Shown here: one piece after another, positions 1-10,198 of the stretch | How positions within the stretch are numbered: position 1 is the first letter of the stretch | Layout of the letters: every line of letters begins with the position of its first letter | NCBI RefSeq assembly: GCF_000204055.1 | Contig: NW_006768771.1 | Coordinates: 1,447,507 to 1,511,506 of the forward strand | DNA: 64,000 nucleotides | Source of the DNA: Melampsora larici-populina 98AG31 | Lineage: Eukaryota > Basidiomycota > Pucciniomycetes > Pucciniales > Melampsoraceae | Direction: 5' to 3' | Made by a program: the position numbers and the translations under genes | The notes under the pieces: model-generated | What the model was told of the DNA's origin: nothing | Seen by the model: the letters and a program-made list of their open reading frames with translations, nothing else | The model's database searches: none

Positions 1-109
1 ATTCTTTCTGCACGCTCATTTGTGTCCTCATTTACAAAGATTTTTTTATTTGTGTCTTGCTCTTTTTGCTCAATTAACTCAATTTGTGTCCTCGAATCCC
101 CTCACAAAC

Positions 110-264
110 AGCTGGCCCGACCCGGGCCTAAAGGCAGGCCCGACCCATGGCCTGCCCGTGCCTGCCCGCTAGCCATCTGAGGCACCTCGTGGCCGAGGCC
201 GGTTTTGACCCGGCCCCAGGGCCGGCCCTGAAATTGCGGGGCCGGGTCATACCCCTACACAAGC
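110..264. repeat. GC-rich palindromic repeat
   Basis: A GC-rich island in AT-rich surroundings. It is built from repeated GGCCCGACC / GGCCGGGTC words in both orientations, so the strand can fold on itself. A shorter related palindrome lies at 20,271-20,322. It resembles the end of a MITE or other TIR element, but no target duplication was found, so the boundaries are approximate. Nothing else was seen in 1-109. Confidence 0.5.
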
Positions 265-1498
265 GACATTCTCGATGAAATCTTCATCACACGTTCTCAA
301 GTTCGATCATGCCACACTTCAGAGCACTTCCTCTCAAAGCCACGTTTCTCACACATGTGGTATCAACACTCGGGAAATAGATGCTGGTGAGGTGGAGAAA
401 CCATTGGAAAATATACCTGCCATTGCAATATTTGAATTTCCGTTCGATAGGTTGTTGTCACATGCTTTCACGATCAAAAATTTGAGTGGCTTCTACTTGA
501 CCAAGAAAGACAGTATGCTCCAAACTTTCTGTCTTTATTCTCCAAAGTGGTGATTTCAGGCTTTTTTCGAACCATCACTTTTTACAAACACTAAGAACTA
601 TTCAGAAGCTTGGACATTGATAGAGGTCCTTTGAGGACGATTAGAATTCACATAGCTCTAAGCTGATTAGATCTAATTGAAAACTCTACCTGAAAGCTTC
701 AAAGAGTCACTTTCTGGTTCTGTTCAAAGAGCTCAAATTAAAAATATACAATTGGGATTGAGGGAAGTAGGAAATATCCTTCGAGGTTTGTAGATTGATG
801 AAATGCTTCAAAGACTGTGATACTGACCAGATCAAATGAAGTATCTCAAAGAAAAGTTTATAGGATCTTCGTAAATGAAATCCATGTGGTGGTAATCTAG
901 GAAAGAGATCATTGAGTGTATCCACAAATATTATAAACACCACTGATCTCTTACATTATTATCATATTTTGTTTATTTGATTTTGCAGCCTTATACTATT
1001 AGGGCTCAGGGCTGATTTGAATGGTAGAGATGGACTCAAAATATATGTATGGATCAGCTTTGTGATAGATTTGTCAGATATAAGGGCTTAAGCTGCATAT
1101 TCAGCATGTTATAGGTGGGAAGAAGGCCCAGGACTGCATCTACGTTGAAAAAATGGCTCGCATGAGAGCATGGCAGTTGTTGCTCATACTAAAGAAAATT
1201 GTTGGACCGCAAGACATCCATCAATTCCACAGCCAAATCCCAACATAAAGATCATTTGCAGTATCACATTGGTCAAGCAAGTGCGGGTATTGTGGTTGCT
1301 TTCCACGTTGGGCAATGTGATCGTAACAGTCAACGTTTCATGCTATGACTATGATGTGCTAACTACCAAAAGGTTGTTCCTTGTGACCGGCGAACTTTCA
1401 TACATATTCATGGTGCAGAACAAACCAAAGATTTTACGTCCATATTGGGTATGTTAGGTAAGGTAAGTTGACAATGCGGCTGGCCGCCCAGGGTCTAC
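265..1498. other. Intergenic, no gene recognised
   Basis: AT-rich sequence with only short open frames that lack recognisable domains or consistent splice signals. The word AGGGCTCAGGGCTGA near 1,001 recurs near 18,870, which suggests fragments of a dispersed repeat. Confidence 0.5.
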
Positions 1499-1721
1499 AT
1501 AGTAGACATGACCGTAACTGCATCTGTTTTTACATTTTTGAGAATTCTCAGCGGGCAGGCTTTCCCGAATCGGCTAGATAGAACATCCTTCCAAGAAGTT
1601 GGAACAAGCCATCCTATATCTACCATTTATCCTGGGGCCTATCTTTCAGGCTGTATGGCGCTTGATCCAAAACATCGTCGGAGGCATACAAACAATTGAG
1701 GGTCCATGGAAGTCAAAATCC

Positions 1722-1728
1722 TATATAA
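1722..1728 (+). promoter_or_regulatory. TATA box of first cysteine-rich gene
   Basis: TATATAA lies 71-77 bp upstream of the ATG at 1,799, with a pyrimidine-rich stretch between. The 1,550-1,800 promoter resembles the promoter of the paralogue near 3,550-3,795, so the duplication carried its promoter along. Confidence 0.6.
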
Positions 1729-1798
1729 ACCCCCGCTCTAATTCTCTCAGAATCGAAAACACACCATTCCCCATCCCCCCTTTCACCACAACATCTTC

Positions 1799-2716
1799 AT
1801 GAATCAATTCTGGCTTGCCTTTTTCTGCGTTACGGCCTTCGTGGCTTCTGCTATCAGCGTTGACGTTATTTGCAATGCGGGCCGAGGCTTACAGACTTAT
1901 GCCCCGGACCCGAGCTACGTTAGTGAGTAATGTGCTTTTTTCGTTCGTATTGTCCTGAACAAGACGCCAGGCGATGTCTGATAGATAACCATTCTCCTTG
2001 TCCTAATTTCTCTGGAAATATCAGCTTGCTATACCGCTGTTCGTAATCAGAATCCGCAAGAATTTAAGTGCCCCTGGAATCGGTGTACCCAGGCCTCAGG
2101 TAGGCGCCTTATCTCATCCTTTGACTCAGTCCCTCAACCACACAATCCGAGTGTCCCGCACTGACACTAATTGCCCAACCTCCTTGGCTGCTGTTGAAAC
2201 CTTTATCAGGTCAGAATTGTATAGTCAATAACCATAAATGGAACGATCCGACTGTTAGTTTCACTTGCGATAAAGATTACGTTCTGAACCCTGGTGTCGG
2301 CGAACAGATCGGTAAGTTGTCAACAATCTGCCGCCCTGGGATGCAAACGCGATTCTTGTTCGCTCTATGTGGAATTTCCATCCTCTAATCGAGTTCATGA
2401 CTTTCCATAGGGTGTGATGTAAATGCAGACTATGCCCGCAAGTGCCCTGGAGGTAACGGTAAGTCACTTCCCATGTGACAGTTCCAGCAATTATTTTACT
2501 TATCAACTGACTGGTCCGATGACTATAAATTGACCGTCTATAGGAAAAGATTGTATAGCCTCAGGCTCAGACAGCGGCAGTCACTCGGCTACATGTGTGA
2601 AAATCAACGTCCACTCCCGTAAGTCTCGCTCAAATTCTATGTAAAATCAGGCATTACAATTTATTGACACTATAATTTAAAATCTTCCAGATTGCGGTGG
2701 TTGTGTTGCCTTTTAA
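1799..2716 (+). CDS. Small secreted cysteine-rich protein, copy 1
   Basis: A predicted secreted protein of 149 residues and a candidate effector; its function is unknown. Exons: 1799-1922, 2025-2099, 2210-2311, 2411-2458, 2544-2618 and 2691-2716 (450 nt). All five introns are GT-AG and phase 1. Residues 1-20 form a hydrophobic signal peptide ending VASAIS. The mature part has 12 cysteines in pairs, including an ICNAGRG segment near the N-terminus, KCPWNRCTQASG encoded by exon 2, and a C-terminal HCGGC. The start is the first ATG after the TATA box. The gene at 3,795 is a paralogue with the same exon layout and all 12 cysteines. No known domain was recognised. The effector role is inferred only from size, secretion signal, cysteine content and duplication in a probable rust genome. 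Confidence 0.85.
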
Positions 2717-3716
2717 TCAACAATCTGAAGTCTTTGTTCCACCAACCTGAGCTTCTGATATCTCACCCGTGTGCAATCTCACCTGAAACAGTTTCTTTTC
2801 CGGATCTAACTTGTGTATATCCTCATCTTATAAAGACAGTGTTTCAACTTTATACCAATGAGCCCATGGATATCAATTGACAAGTCTTATTGCAACGCGT
2901 AAACGCATCATGATACTATACATATGTCAACAATATAGCTTTGGAGGTGCACGCAGAACTCTTGAGAATCATATATCATACCATGGGGTGGATGTCACAC
3001 CTAAGTGAGAAGTTTATCCAAAGGCTAGAAAGCCTGCTTTTCTGGCTCTGTTCAAAACACTCAGATTAGAAACATCAATGGAGATGAAGGAAGTATTGAA
3101 ACTTTTAAAAAAGGTTTGGAATTGCAAACACGGTAATCAAAAGCATAAAAAATGGTGGAAGTAGTGCTGATGGGGGAAGTTTTCTGCAGGGGAAAAAGCG
3201 ACTGATGAGCCATGCAAGTCATAAGGTATATATTCTGGGGAATTTGGCTGAGCTTTCCTGAGTTTACTTCTTCAACAAATTTTCGACCCGATTATGTAAC
3301 TTCGATTTGGAAAAAATGTTTCGTAAAGAACATCAATTGTCCTCGATCAAGAATTGCCGTTTCCGCACTGGCAAAAGCTTATCACGGTCGGAAACCGCTT
3401 ACTTAAACCTCTTGTGTGGCGAATCCTGAAGCTTCAAGGCTGTACAGGGCTTGATCCTAAGCTATTGTAGCCTGATCAGAATAATGAACAAATTCCGCAG
3501 GATCTTGGGCCTCAAGTTTTGCAGATGGAGTATAATTTACATCGCTTTGCGTAGGCCAGCTTTCCCCAACGGGAGTCATGCAACATCCTTTCAAGAAGCT
3601 GAAAGATGTTTCTATACCTTTTACCCTGAAGCTTCCTGGCTGTACAGAACTTGGACAGGATAATGGTAGCCAACCAAAAATTTAGGGTCTATATGACATA
3701 CGCCGCCAAATTTCAC
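2717..3716. other. Spacer between paralogues with a decayed promoter copy
   Basis: The 3' flank of copy 1 shares blocks with the 3' flank of copy 2, such as TCTCACCTGAAACAG. Around 3,426-3,458 lies a third copy of the motif CCTGAAGCTTC...GGCTGTACAG, which also occurs in the promoters near 1,631 and 3,626. This suggests that a former extra copy has eroded. No intact coding region was seen. Confidence 0.5.
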
Positions 3717-3722
3717 TATAAG
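3717..3722 (+). promoter_or_regulatory. TATA-like box of second cysteine-rich gene
   Basis: TATAAG lies 73-78 bp upstream of the ATG at 3,795, the same distance as in the paralogue. The surrounding promoter sequence is clearly related to that of copy 1. Confidence 0.5.
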
Positions 3723-3794
3723 ATCCCCCTATAGGTCCCACAGAATCAAAGTCATAACCGCCCACCATTCCCCGCCTCGCACAACAACATCTTC

Positions 3795-4696
3795 ATGAAT
3801 CCATTTTGGCTTTTCACTTTATGTGTTGCGGCCCTCGTGGCTTCTGTTATCAGCGCAGACATCATTTGTAATGCGGGCCGAGGCTTAAGAAGTATTCCAA
3901 ACTCTGACACCGACGTTTGTGAGTAATATACTTTTTTCCTTCCGTATCGTCATGACCGCGACGCGAGGAGACGACTGATCGTCATCCTTTTGCCGATCTC
4001 ACTGAGAATATCAGCTTGTTATACCCCTGTTCCTCGTCAGCCACCGAAAGAATGGAGATGCCCCTGGAAACAGTGTACCCAGGCCTCAGGTGGGCAGTTC
4101 ATCTCATCCTTCAACCCAGTCACTCAACCCCTCGATTCGAGTAAACAGCACTATCCACATTTCCCCTTCTCTTTGATTGATGTAAAAACCTTTAATAGGT
4201 CACAATTGTGAGGTCAATCTCCATCAGTGGAACGCGAATACTGGTTTCACTTGTGACAAAGACTACATCCTCATGAACGGAAATCAAATCGGTAAGTTAT
4301 CAACACTCTGCCTGCTTGGGCTTAACAGGGCATTATCTTTTACTACTCTATGTACGTGAAATCTTCAACATTGATGGAGTGCATCACTTTCGATAGAGTG
4401 CCTTGTGAATACAGACTTCAACAAAAAGTGCCCTGGCGGTAAGTCGCCTTCCCAAGAGAAAGTTCCGACAATCATCTGACTTATCTATTGACCTTCTTAC
4501 GACAACTCCATCATCCATAGATCCCGATTGTCAAGACACGACCACGACAGATGGGAATTGGGACGCAACATGTCAGCAAACCAACGTCCACTCCCGTGAG
4601 TCTCTCAAATCTTTTAAAAGCAGCGCATTGCAACAAATTATTGATATTGTGACTCCACATCTTCCAGATTGCAAGAATTGTGTTCCCTTTCAATAA
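3795..4696 (+). CDS. Small secreted cysteine-rich protein, copy 2
   Basis: Paralogue of the gene at 1,799, 145 residues. Exons: 3795-3918, 4015-4089, 4199-4291, 4397-4438, 4521-4595 and 4668-4696 (438 nt). All introns are phase 1. Exons 1, 2 and 5 have exactly the same length as in copy 1 (124, 75 and 75 nt); exons 3 and 4 are shorter by 9 and 6 nt, keeping frame. The signal peptide is about residues 1-20 (ending VASVIS). All 12 mature cysteines are kept, including the RCPWKQCTQASG block. Between cysteines the proteins differ much, for example a threonine run in exon 5 where copy 1 has Ser/Gly. This pattern suggests a disulfide scaffold with changing loops. Function is unknown; an effector role is inference. 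Confidence 0.85.
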
Positions 4697-6517
4697 ACAA
4701 TTTGAAGCCTCTGTTCCATCAAACTGAGCCTCTCCAATCTCACCTGAAACAGTTTTATTTCTGGGTCTTTCTCTAGGATACTGTTTTGAATCTATGCCAA
4801 CGAACCAATGTGTGTTTAGCAAAACCCCCACTTGCAAAGAAGCTGGTAATGACGTGATGATACTACATGCCGACAATATATGTTTGAAGGTGCACACTGA
4901 TAGAGATGATAAGTCTGTGTGTAGTACCATGGGGCTGAGTTACCTTTTGATGTCCGCGGTAAATCCTGAGTTCTGGTAATTCCGTGGCCGAAGATTGTCA
5001 AAACCGCAACCCAGCACAAATTGCAATGCGGACTACGTATGCCTTCCCGGCAGTGTTCCCAACTGCCAGTAGCTCACTTTAACCCTTGTCTGTATCATTC
5101 AGCAAGTTTGTTGATCAAGTTTGTAGACCCGACGTGGGTTCATTGTCATCTATGGTGGAAGGGAGACACAGATGGAAGTTTATAGCTGATATTGAAATTG
5201 AAACAGCATATGATTAGAGGCTTGATACTCCTGCTGTTACCAAAATCAACTTGCTCATCTTGAGCATACGCATCATTGTTTCTTTTCATTTCTCGTTTGG
5301 TACCACACTCTTTCAACTCAAAAGATGTACAAATTGTCTAACAATCAAGGATTTTGGCGGTAAAATGGAATTCACTGTTTGCATGTGGTATTTAACAAAC
5401 TTTCTATACCACGATGATCCATATGGAAATATGTAAGTCTAGTCGTCTGAATCATCTTTTTTATCTTGTTGAATACAATATCCATCTGTGTAGAATATGA
5501 AGCTAATTCTTTAGAAAATACTCCGGAACAGATAAATTTATTTTGAAAAACCAATTCAAAAGAAAATGAAGGAGAAAGAAAGAAAAAAGCTGATCCAAAA
5601 GATACATATCAAGTTTATCATAACCCAATTGTGATGATGGAGGGCTCAAGCACCTTATTGCGCAAGCGGTGCTTGAAAACAAAGGCCCAGAACTTTTCTC
5701 AGTTGAAAGAGAATAAACAAACTTGAATGCACATGGTTTGGGTCGAATTCCTGCTCACCGTTGCGCCAGATTTCGAGAAAGCCGCGCCCACCACCTGACA
5801 GGCACCTTGCGCTTTTGGAATAGCTCAGTTTAACTCTTGTTAGATGTATTTTTGTTCTCAGCCAAGATTGAATATATCCTTGGATATGTACAATGAATTG
5901 AAACTGCGTGTGGATTAAATTCAGAGGGGTAACAATCCTTACGGATACTATGATTCAGCTTTGTCACTTTCAACAAACTTATTATTACCTATTTCATGAC
6001 CAAGCTCCTTCAAATCAACGACGAATGTCTGAAAGATTTTGCCAGTAAAATTGAATTCTGTTATTTGCATTTGAGATTTAACAAAGTTTCTGTAAGATCA
6101 TATGTGTTTAAGATCATCTGTTCTATCTTTTGTTATATTAAAGATCCGGGTATGTGGCATAATTAAAAAGTTTTACAAAAAAAATACTCGCAAACAAGTA
6201 CATCTTGAAGACAAACACAAAAACAGATGTGAAGAGAGAGAAAGGAAAAAAGCGACCTAGTCTTCATGTCCTTTTATTGGTATTCCGGAAAATCTTCATT
6301 CACCATGTACAATTTTTTGTCTACAGTTTCTTTTGTCCAAGAAGGAAAAAAGAGACCTCTTTTGGTGTGTTTTCATGATCGCAAGGTGGCAAAATCAAAT
6401 AATTCCTTGTCGGTCTGTGACAATTGTCCAATGAGATCGACAAGTTCTTCAGAGCAGGTGAGTGGAGATTTCTTTCCAGGGGCAAGTTTTCAAATGAATG
6501 AGGTTCATGAAGATCAA
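4697..6517. other. Intergenic, no gene recognised
   Basis: A block at 5,020-5,070 (ATTGCAATGCGGACTACG) faintly recalls the coding style of the cysteine-rich pair and may be a decayed fragment. A short hairpin lies near 5,650-5,675 (AAGCACC...GGTGCTT). Open frames at 6,266-6,583 (plus) and 6,321-6,521 (minus) have no recognisable content. Confidence 0.4.
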
Positions 6518-7653
6518 TCATGGGGTACGAATCCGTGGCGGGTTTTTCCTAAACCGAGTAAAGCCAATTTCAAAATTCTTTAGCACACTACCCCCGAAAA
6601 TGCAGATAAGTTATGAAGGAAAGGTTCAACGTACCAGTAATAGGATTCACCTCGTCCAATCATCGACGATCTCTCTTCCGCCCTCTGCTCAGGAGAGCCT
6701 TCCGAATTTTCAGGAGTAACAGGTGAAGGAGTTTCAGGTTTCTCAGGTTCAGCATTTGCTCTGGATTTATCTTGACCCTCTTGTGCTGTAGGATGATCTG
6801 ATTTATATCTGATGAAAGTGCACGTCAGAGGAAAAATCATGAGATGTTTTAGTTTTCAAAGTTTCAATCAAGGATTTGAGAGAGAACTCAACTCATAGTC
6901 CACGCACGCAACAATTGTTTCGAGAGCTTCGAGATTTGTAGGTGTGGGAGATCGTGAGATGCGATTCAGTCGAGAAGGTCGAAGGCGATAGCGATCTACG
7001 TTTGGCGCTTCTCGCGTAAAGACGGCTTTGGCAAATACGTTATAAGGAAGCTGTGTGAGATTCTTCGGACCTTCAGTTTGTAATGGACTGATATGAGTGA
7101 CTGTTGTACGACCAGTTGATCTATCAAAGAACGGATCAGCAGTTGAATCCAATGGACTCGTGTCGTCAAAAGATGATGATGCTGAGCTACTAGAAGGTGA
7201 ATTATGATCATCCATGTGATAGTAAGAGTAACTTGGCGGCTGAGGATTTTTGATCCTCTGGGAGGATGAAGCGTCGGGTCTGATTTTGCAATGTAATTTG
7301 GAACGTGATGGATCCGAGTATTCCAGTCGTCTTTCTTCATGCTTTAGCTTGTCAACTATAACCGCCTTAGTTTGCGGGGCGATTCCAGTAGTATGTCTGG
7401 CGGTAACCCTGTCGGAAGAGTTCATTTCTTTACGCGATTTTATTCTTCGATATCGCCTGAGCAACATGAATACTACCGCAAGCAGGACGATAAGGACCAC
7501 CACAGAGATTATGCCAGCGATCACATGAGCCTTGAGAGCCGAGAGATGGTGTGAAGAGTTCAAAATGCTGGTGCCGTTTGTTCCTGTCTCTGACGAAGGA
7601 AATATGATATCCTCTGTTGCTGTCGAAGGTAGGGTATCTGTGGAATTGGACAT
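6518..7653 (-). CDS. Single-pass membrane protein, Ser/Thr-rich
   Basis: Predicted 321-residue type III membrane protein of unknown function. Exons on the minus strand: 7653-6893, 6808-6635 and 6548-6518. The first two are well supported by frame; the last intron (GTACGT...TTTAG) is less certain, and without it the protein would end in frame at 6,580. Translation starts at the first ATG downstream of a TATA tract. Roughly 40 N-terminal residues are Ser/Thr-rich with NST, NGT and NSS glycosylation sequons and no cleavable signal. A strong hydrophobic helix (AGIISVVVLIVLLAVVFMLL) then meets a basic LRRYRR stop-transfer motif, so the N-terminus probably faces outside. The cytoplasmic tail is rich in Ser, Pro and charged residues and looks disordered. 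This layout is common in basidiomycete surface proteins, but no family was identified. Confidence 0.6.
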
Positions 7654-7774
7654 CGTAGACTGCAATTCAAGTCGTCAAAAGTTGCAAAGGAGTTCGGGTC
7701 AGTGAGATGAGTTATTCCAAAACAAGATAGTAACTCAGGAGTTGCGTTGAAATTACAGTCTAGCTTCACGAAAG

Positions 7775-7787
7775 TATATATATATAA
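7775..7787 (-). promoter_or_regulatory. TATA tract upstream of the membrane-protein gene
   Basis: An alternating TATATATATATAA run lies about 120-135 bp upstream of the ATG at 7,653. No ATG occurs between them on the minus strand, which supports the chosen start. Confidence 0.5.
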
Positions 7788-7790
7788 AGA

Positions 7791-9411
7791 AGTGAAGCCA
7801 GATATTCCAGGATGATCTAACTATGAATATATATTTTGGGAATTTGATTTCGAAGTTCTAAAGAGTGAATGAAGTGAAATTTGCTGATCGCAACAATAAA
7901 GACAGACTATAAAGATTAATTAGGCATCCAGATGCAATTGACAAGGTGATGTGATGAAAAAGGGATTCGGACAATGTGAAAAACCAGTGAAAAACTTGAT
8001 TGTCACCAAGGCTACAGAAAACAATGTGCTCTCTTTGGGAAGGTGTTGATTTACACTTGACATGCAGGCAAAGGGCTTACCATGTTGTCGTAGTTAGGGT
8101 ACAATATACTTCTTGACTCGAATTGGAATGTGCCTTCACTACTGTTGAAGTATTGGATTTGATGTCGATTGATAAATCTGTGGGTCCACTAATTGTCCTT
8201 CGAAATTCGTCTCTTTACACAAGTCGGAAAAAAACAAAAAAAATGAAGAATGTTATTCACAGGTTATTTACAAGGCCAACCTGTCGAAAGAAGTTAGGGT
8301 CCGAAGATGAAAGATTTGTTCAAGAAGCAAAAATGAAGAAGCACAAGATATTGAATGTTGGGGTGAGCTGGAATACCAGAGGCTTTTCACACTCGGTAGG
8401 TCGATACTTTTAAAGCGTTCGCCACGAAAGATCTTGTGGTGAAGAACACCTGAGCAAAGTCAGCTAAGCATATGAAGCGGCGAAGTGATCATCAGGTGTA
8501 AGTTTTCGAGTTTGTGACTTTAATAGGAGGAACCTCGGTTGGGCGTCGCTGAGCTTGAGCGAGAAAAGTCGATTGACGATCACACTTACGACCGATAGCG
8601 ATCCTAACCAGATGAAACGGGGGTGGTGTGGCGTCCAGTGGCACTGCAACAAGGCTCCAGAGTCCACACCCGCACCATTCTTGAGGGTAAAAAGCTGAAA
8701 AGGGGCATCAGCAATATATGTTTCAGCTCTCTCAGCGCATGGCCATATCTCACGCGATGAACAGGCAGCAATACTCGCTGTCATGTGTCGTCCGTCAAAC
8801 ATCATTGACCAAACTTGTAATTCCAAAGATCTCCAAAGTGATGGTTAAAAATTGCTGGTTACCGAGCGATTTGAATCGATCAATATAGGATACGGTAGGT
8901 GATAGCGGAAGTGGAGACCGGCCTTCATCTTACACAACACCACTGATTTTTATCTTCGAGCTCAGGAAGGGTGTAAATTCACTTGCACTGAACAAAACCT
9001 AGACCTTGATGTAGTTCAACTGGTTGAATGTTTACTTGAAAGAGCGCCTCGCGCATTTCAGTTCAAGTTTCAGGAGCATCTGATCATGGGTAGTTTAGAA
9101 CGCATTTTATTGAAAAATGTCAACCCTTTGCTATGTGAGATTCGGCCATATTGCTGGCATGGTTTTGATATCAAGTGTAAGAGGGCCATGGAAACCGCGA
9201 GAGGCATCGAGTGCATGGCATCGCCACCAACTCTTTCGGTCAAAAGACGTTGTGGCTTCAAGGAGCAGGAAAGAAGAGTAGGGGGTTAAGAGATATTTTG
9301 CGGTTATCGTATTGAACATTTGATCTAGCTGAAAAGCTCTACAATTCTGGATGAATACCGAGGTGGGAAAGACGCAAAAGCGACGGCCTTGTGACACGCT
9401 TGATGGTCAAA
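7791..9411. other. Intergenic; one weak open frame
   Basis: An open frame on the minus strand at 8,464-8,806 encodes a mixed sequence with one possible hydrophobic segment (WLGSLSVVSVIV). It has no recognisable domain, promoter or partner exons and is not called as a gene. The rest has only short frames. Confidence 0.35.
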
Positions 9412-10198
9412 TCACCTATTCAGCACATAAGCCCCGACACCAGCCATCACAGCGCCCACCGTGCCAACAGCCGTAGCGACTTCTTGGCTCAAGGTTCCCT
9501 ATGTGAAAGAGACAGAGGTTCAGAAAATCTCGACAAAGGTGAACATTAGTTCAATCGAAAGATTAGAAGCTGACCTCTATAAATCCAATTCCAGCAGAGA
9601 GCACGCTGAGTAGATCGACTATCATTCCGACCTGTAAGCTTCGTTCGACTACCTGTAGAACAATTATAAGAGGTGTTCGAGTCAGCATTGGGATCACTTC
9701 GAGATAAGAACCAGACTAACTGCTGAGGCCGAGTCGCGCAACAAGAGCCCAAGACCGATATCTCTCACTGCAAACAACCTGTGGACGCGAATTCACGGAA
9801 TAGAGAAACCATCATGAGTCGAAGGTTCAACACAAAGAATGGGTAGAAGACAGACCTAATGGCTACCGAAAGTTCCTCAGGAGAGCCAGCGCGAACGGAG
9901 GTGTTATTGGCAGTGTTGTTGTTGGAAGTCTTGTTTCCTAAACTTTGAAAGCCGAACAAGCTATCTTTGCCGAATTCAAGGTTTATACATCAACTCATGA
10001 GCTCCGGTTGATAAATCCATTACTTTATAGGTAGAAAAATAAAGAAGACGAGGAGGAAACTAACGTTTGACTGAAGAATGCTGGAGCGATCAGAGCACCG
10101 AGACCAAGCCCGAGACGCGCAACAGATAGGATTTGGATATGAGTAGAATAAGCATGAGTTGTGAAGAGCGCACTAGGTGATGACAATGCATTGGACAT
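9412..10198 (-). CDS. DUF4267-like small membrane protein
   Basis: A 153-residue integral membrane protein resembling the fungal DUF4267 family, whose biochemical role is unknown. Exons on the minus strand: 10198-10065, 9960-9856, 9778-9721, 9652-9575 and 9498-9412 (462 nt). All introns are GT-AG and every phase closes. Four hydrophobic stretches are visible: ARLGLGLGALIAP near residues 27-39, the conserved-looking RLFAVRDIGLGLLL around 80-93, MIVDLLSVLSAGIGF around 109-123, and VGTVGAVMAGVGAYVL at the C-terminus. The arginine-aspartate pair in the second helix (AVRDIGLG) is what I recognise from the family. Between helices one and two lies an Asn-rich loop with NKT and NNT sequons. Family assignment is from pattern memory and moderately sure; the gene structure is firmer. 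Confidence 0.75.

Noticed and set aside
1170..1457. 95-codon plus-strand frame
   Set aside because: No domain, no splice partner, and composition like the surrounding intergenic DNA.
6266..6583. 105-codon plus-strand frame
   Set aside because: It overlaps the 3' end of the membrane-protein gene in antisense and has no domain or promoter.
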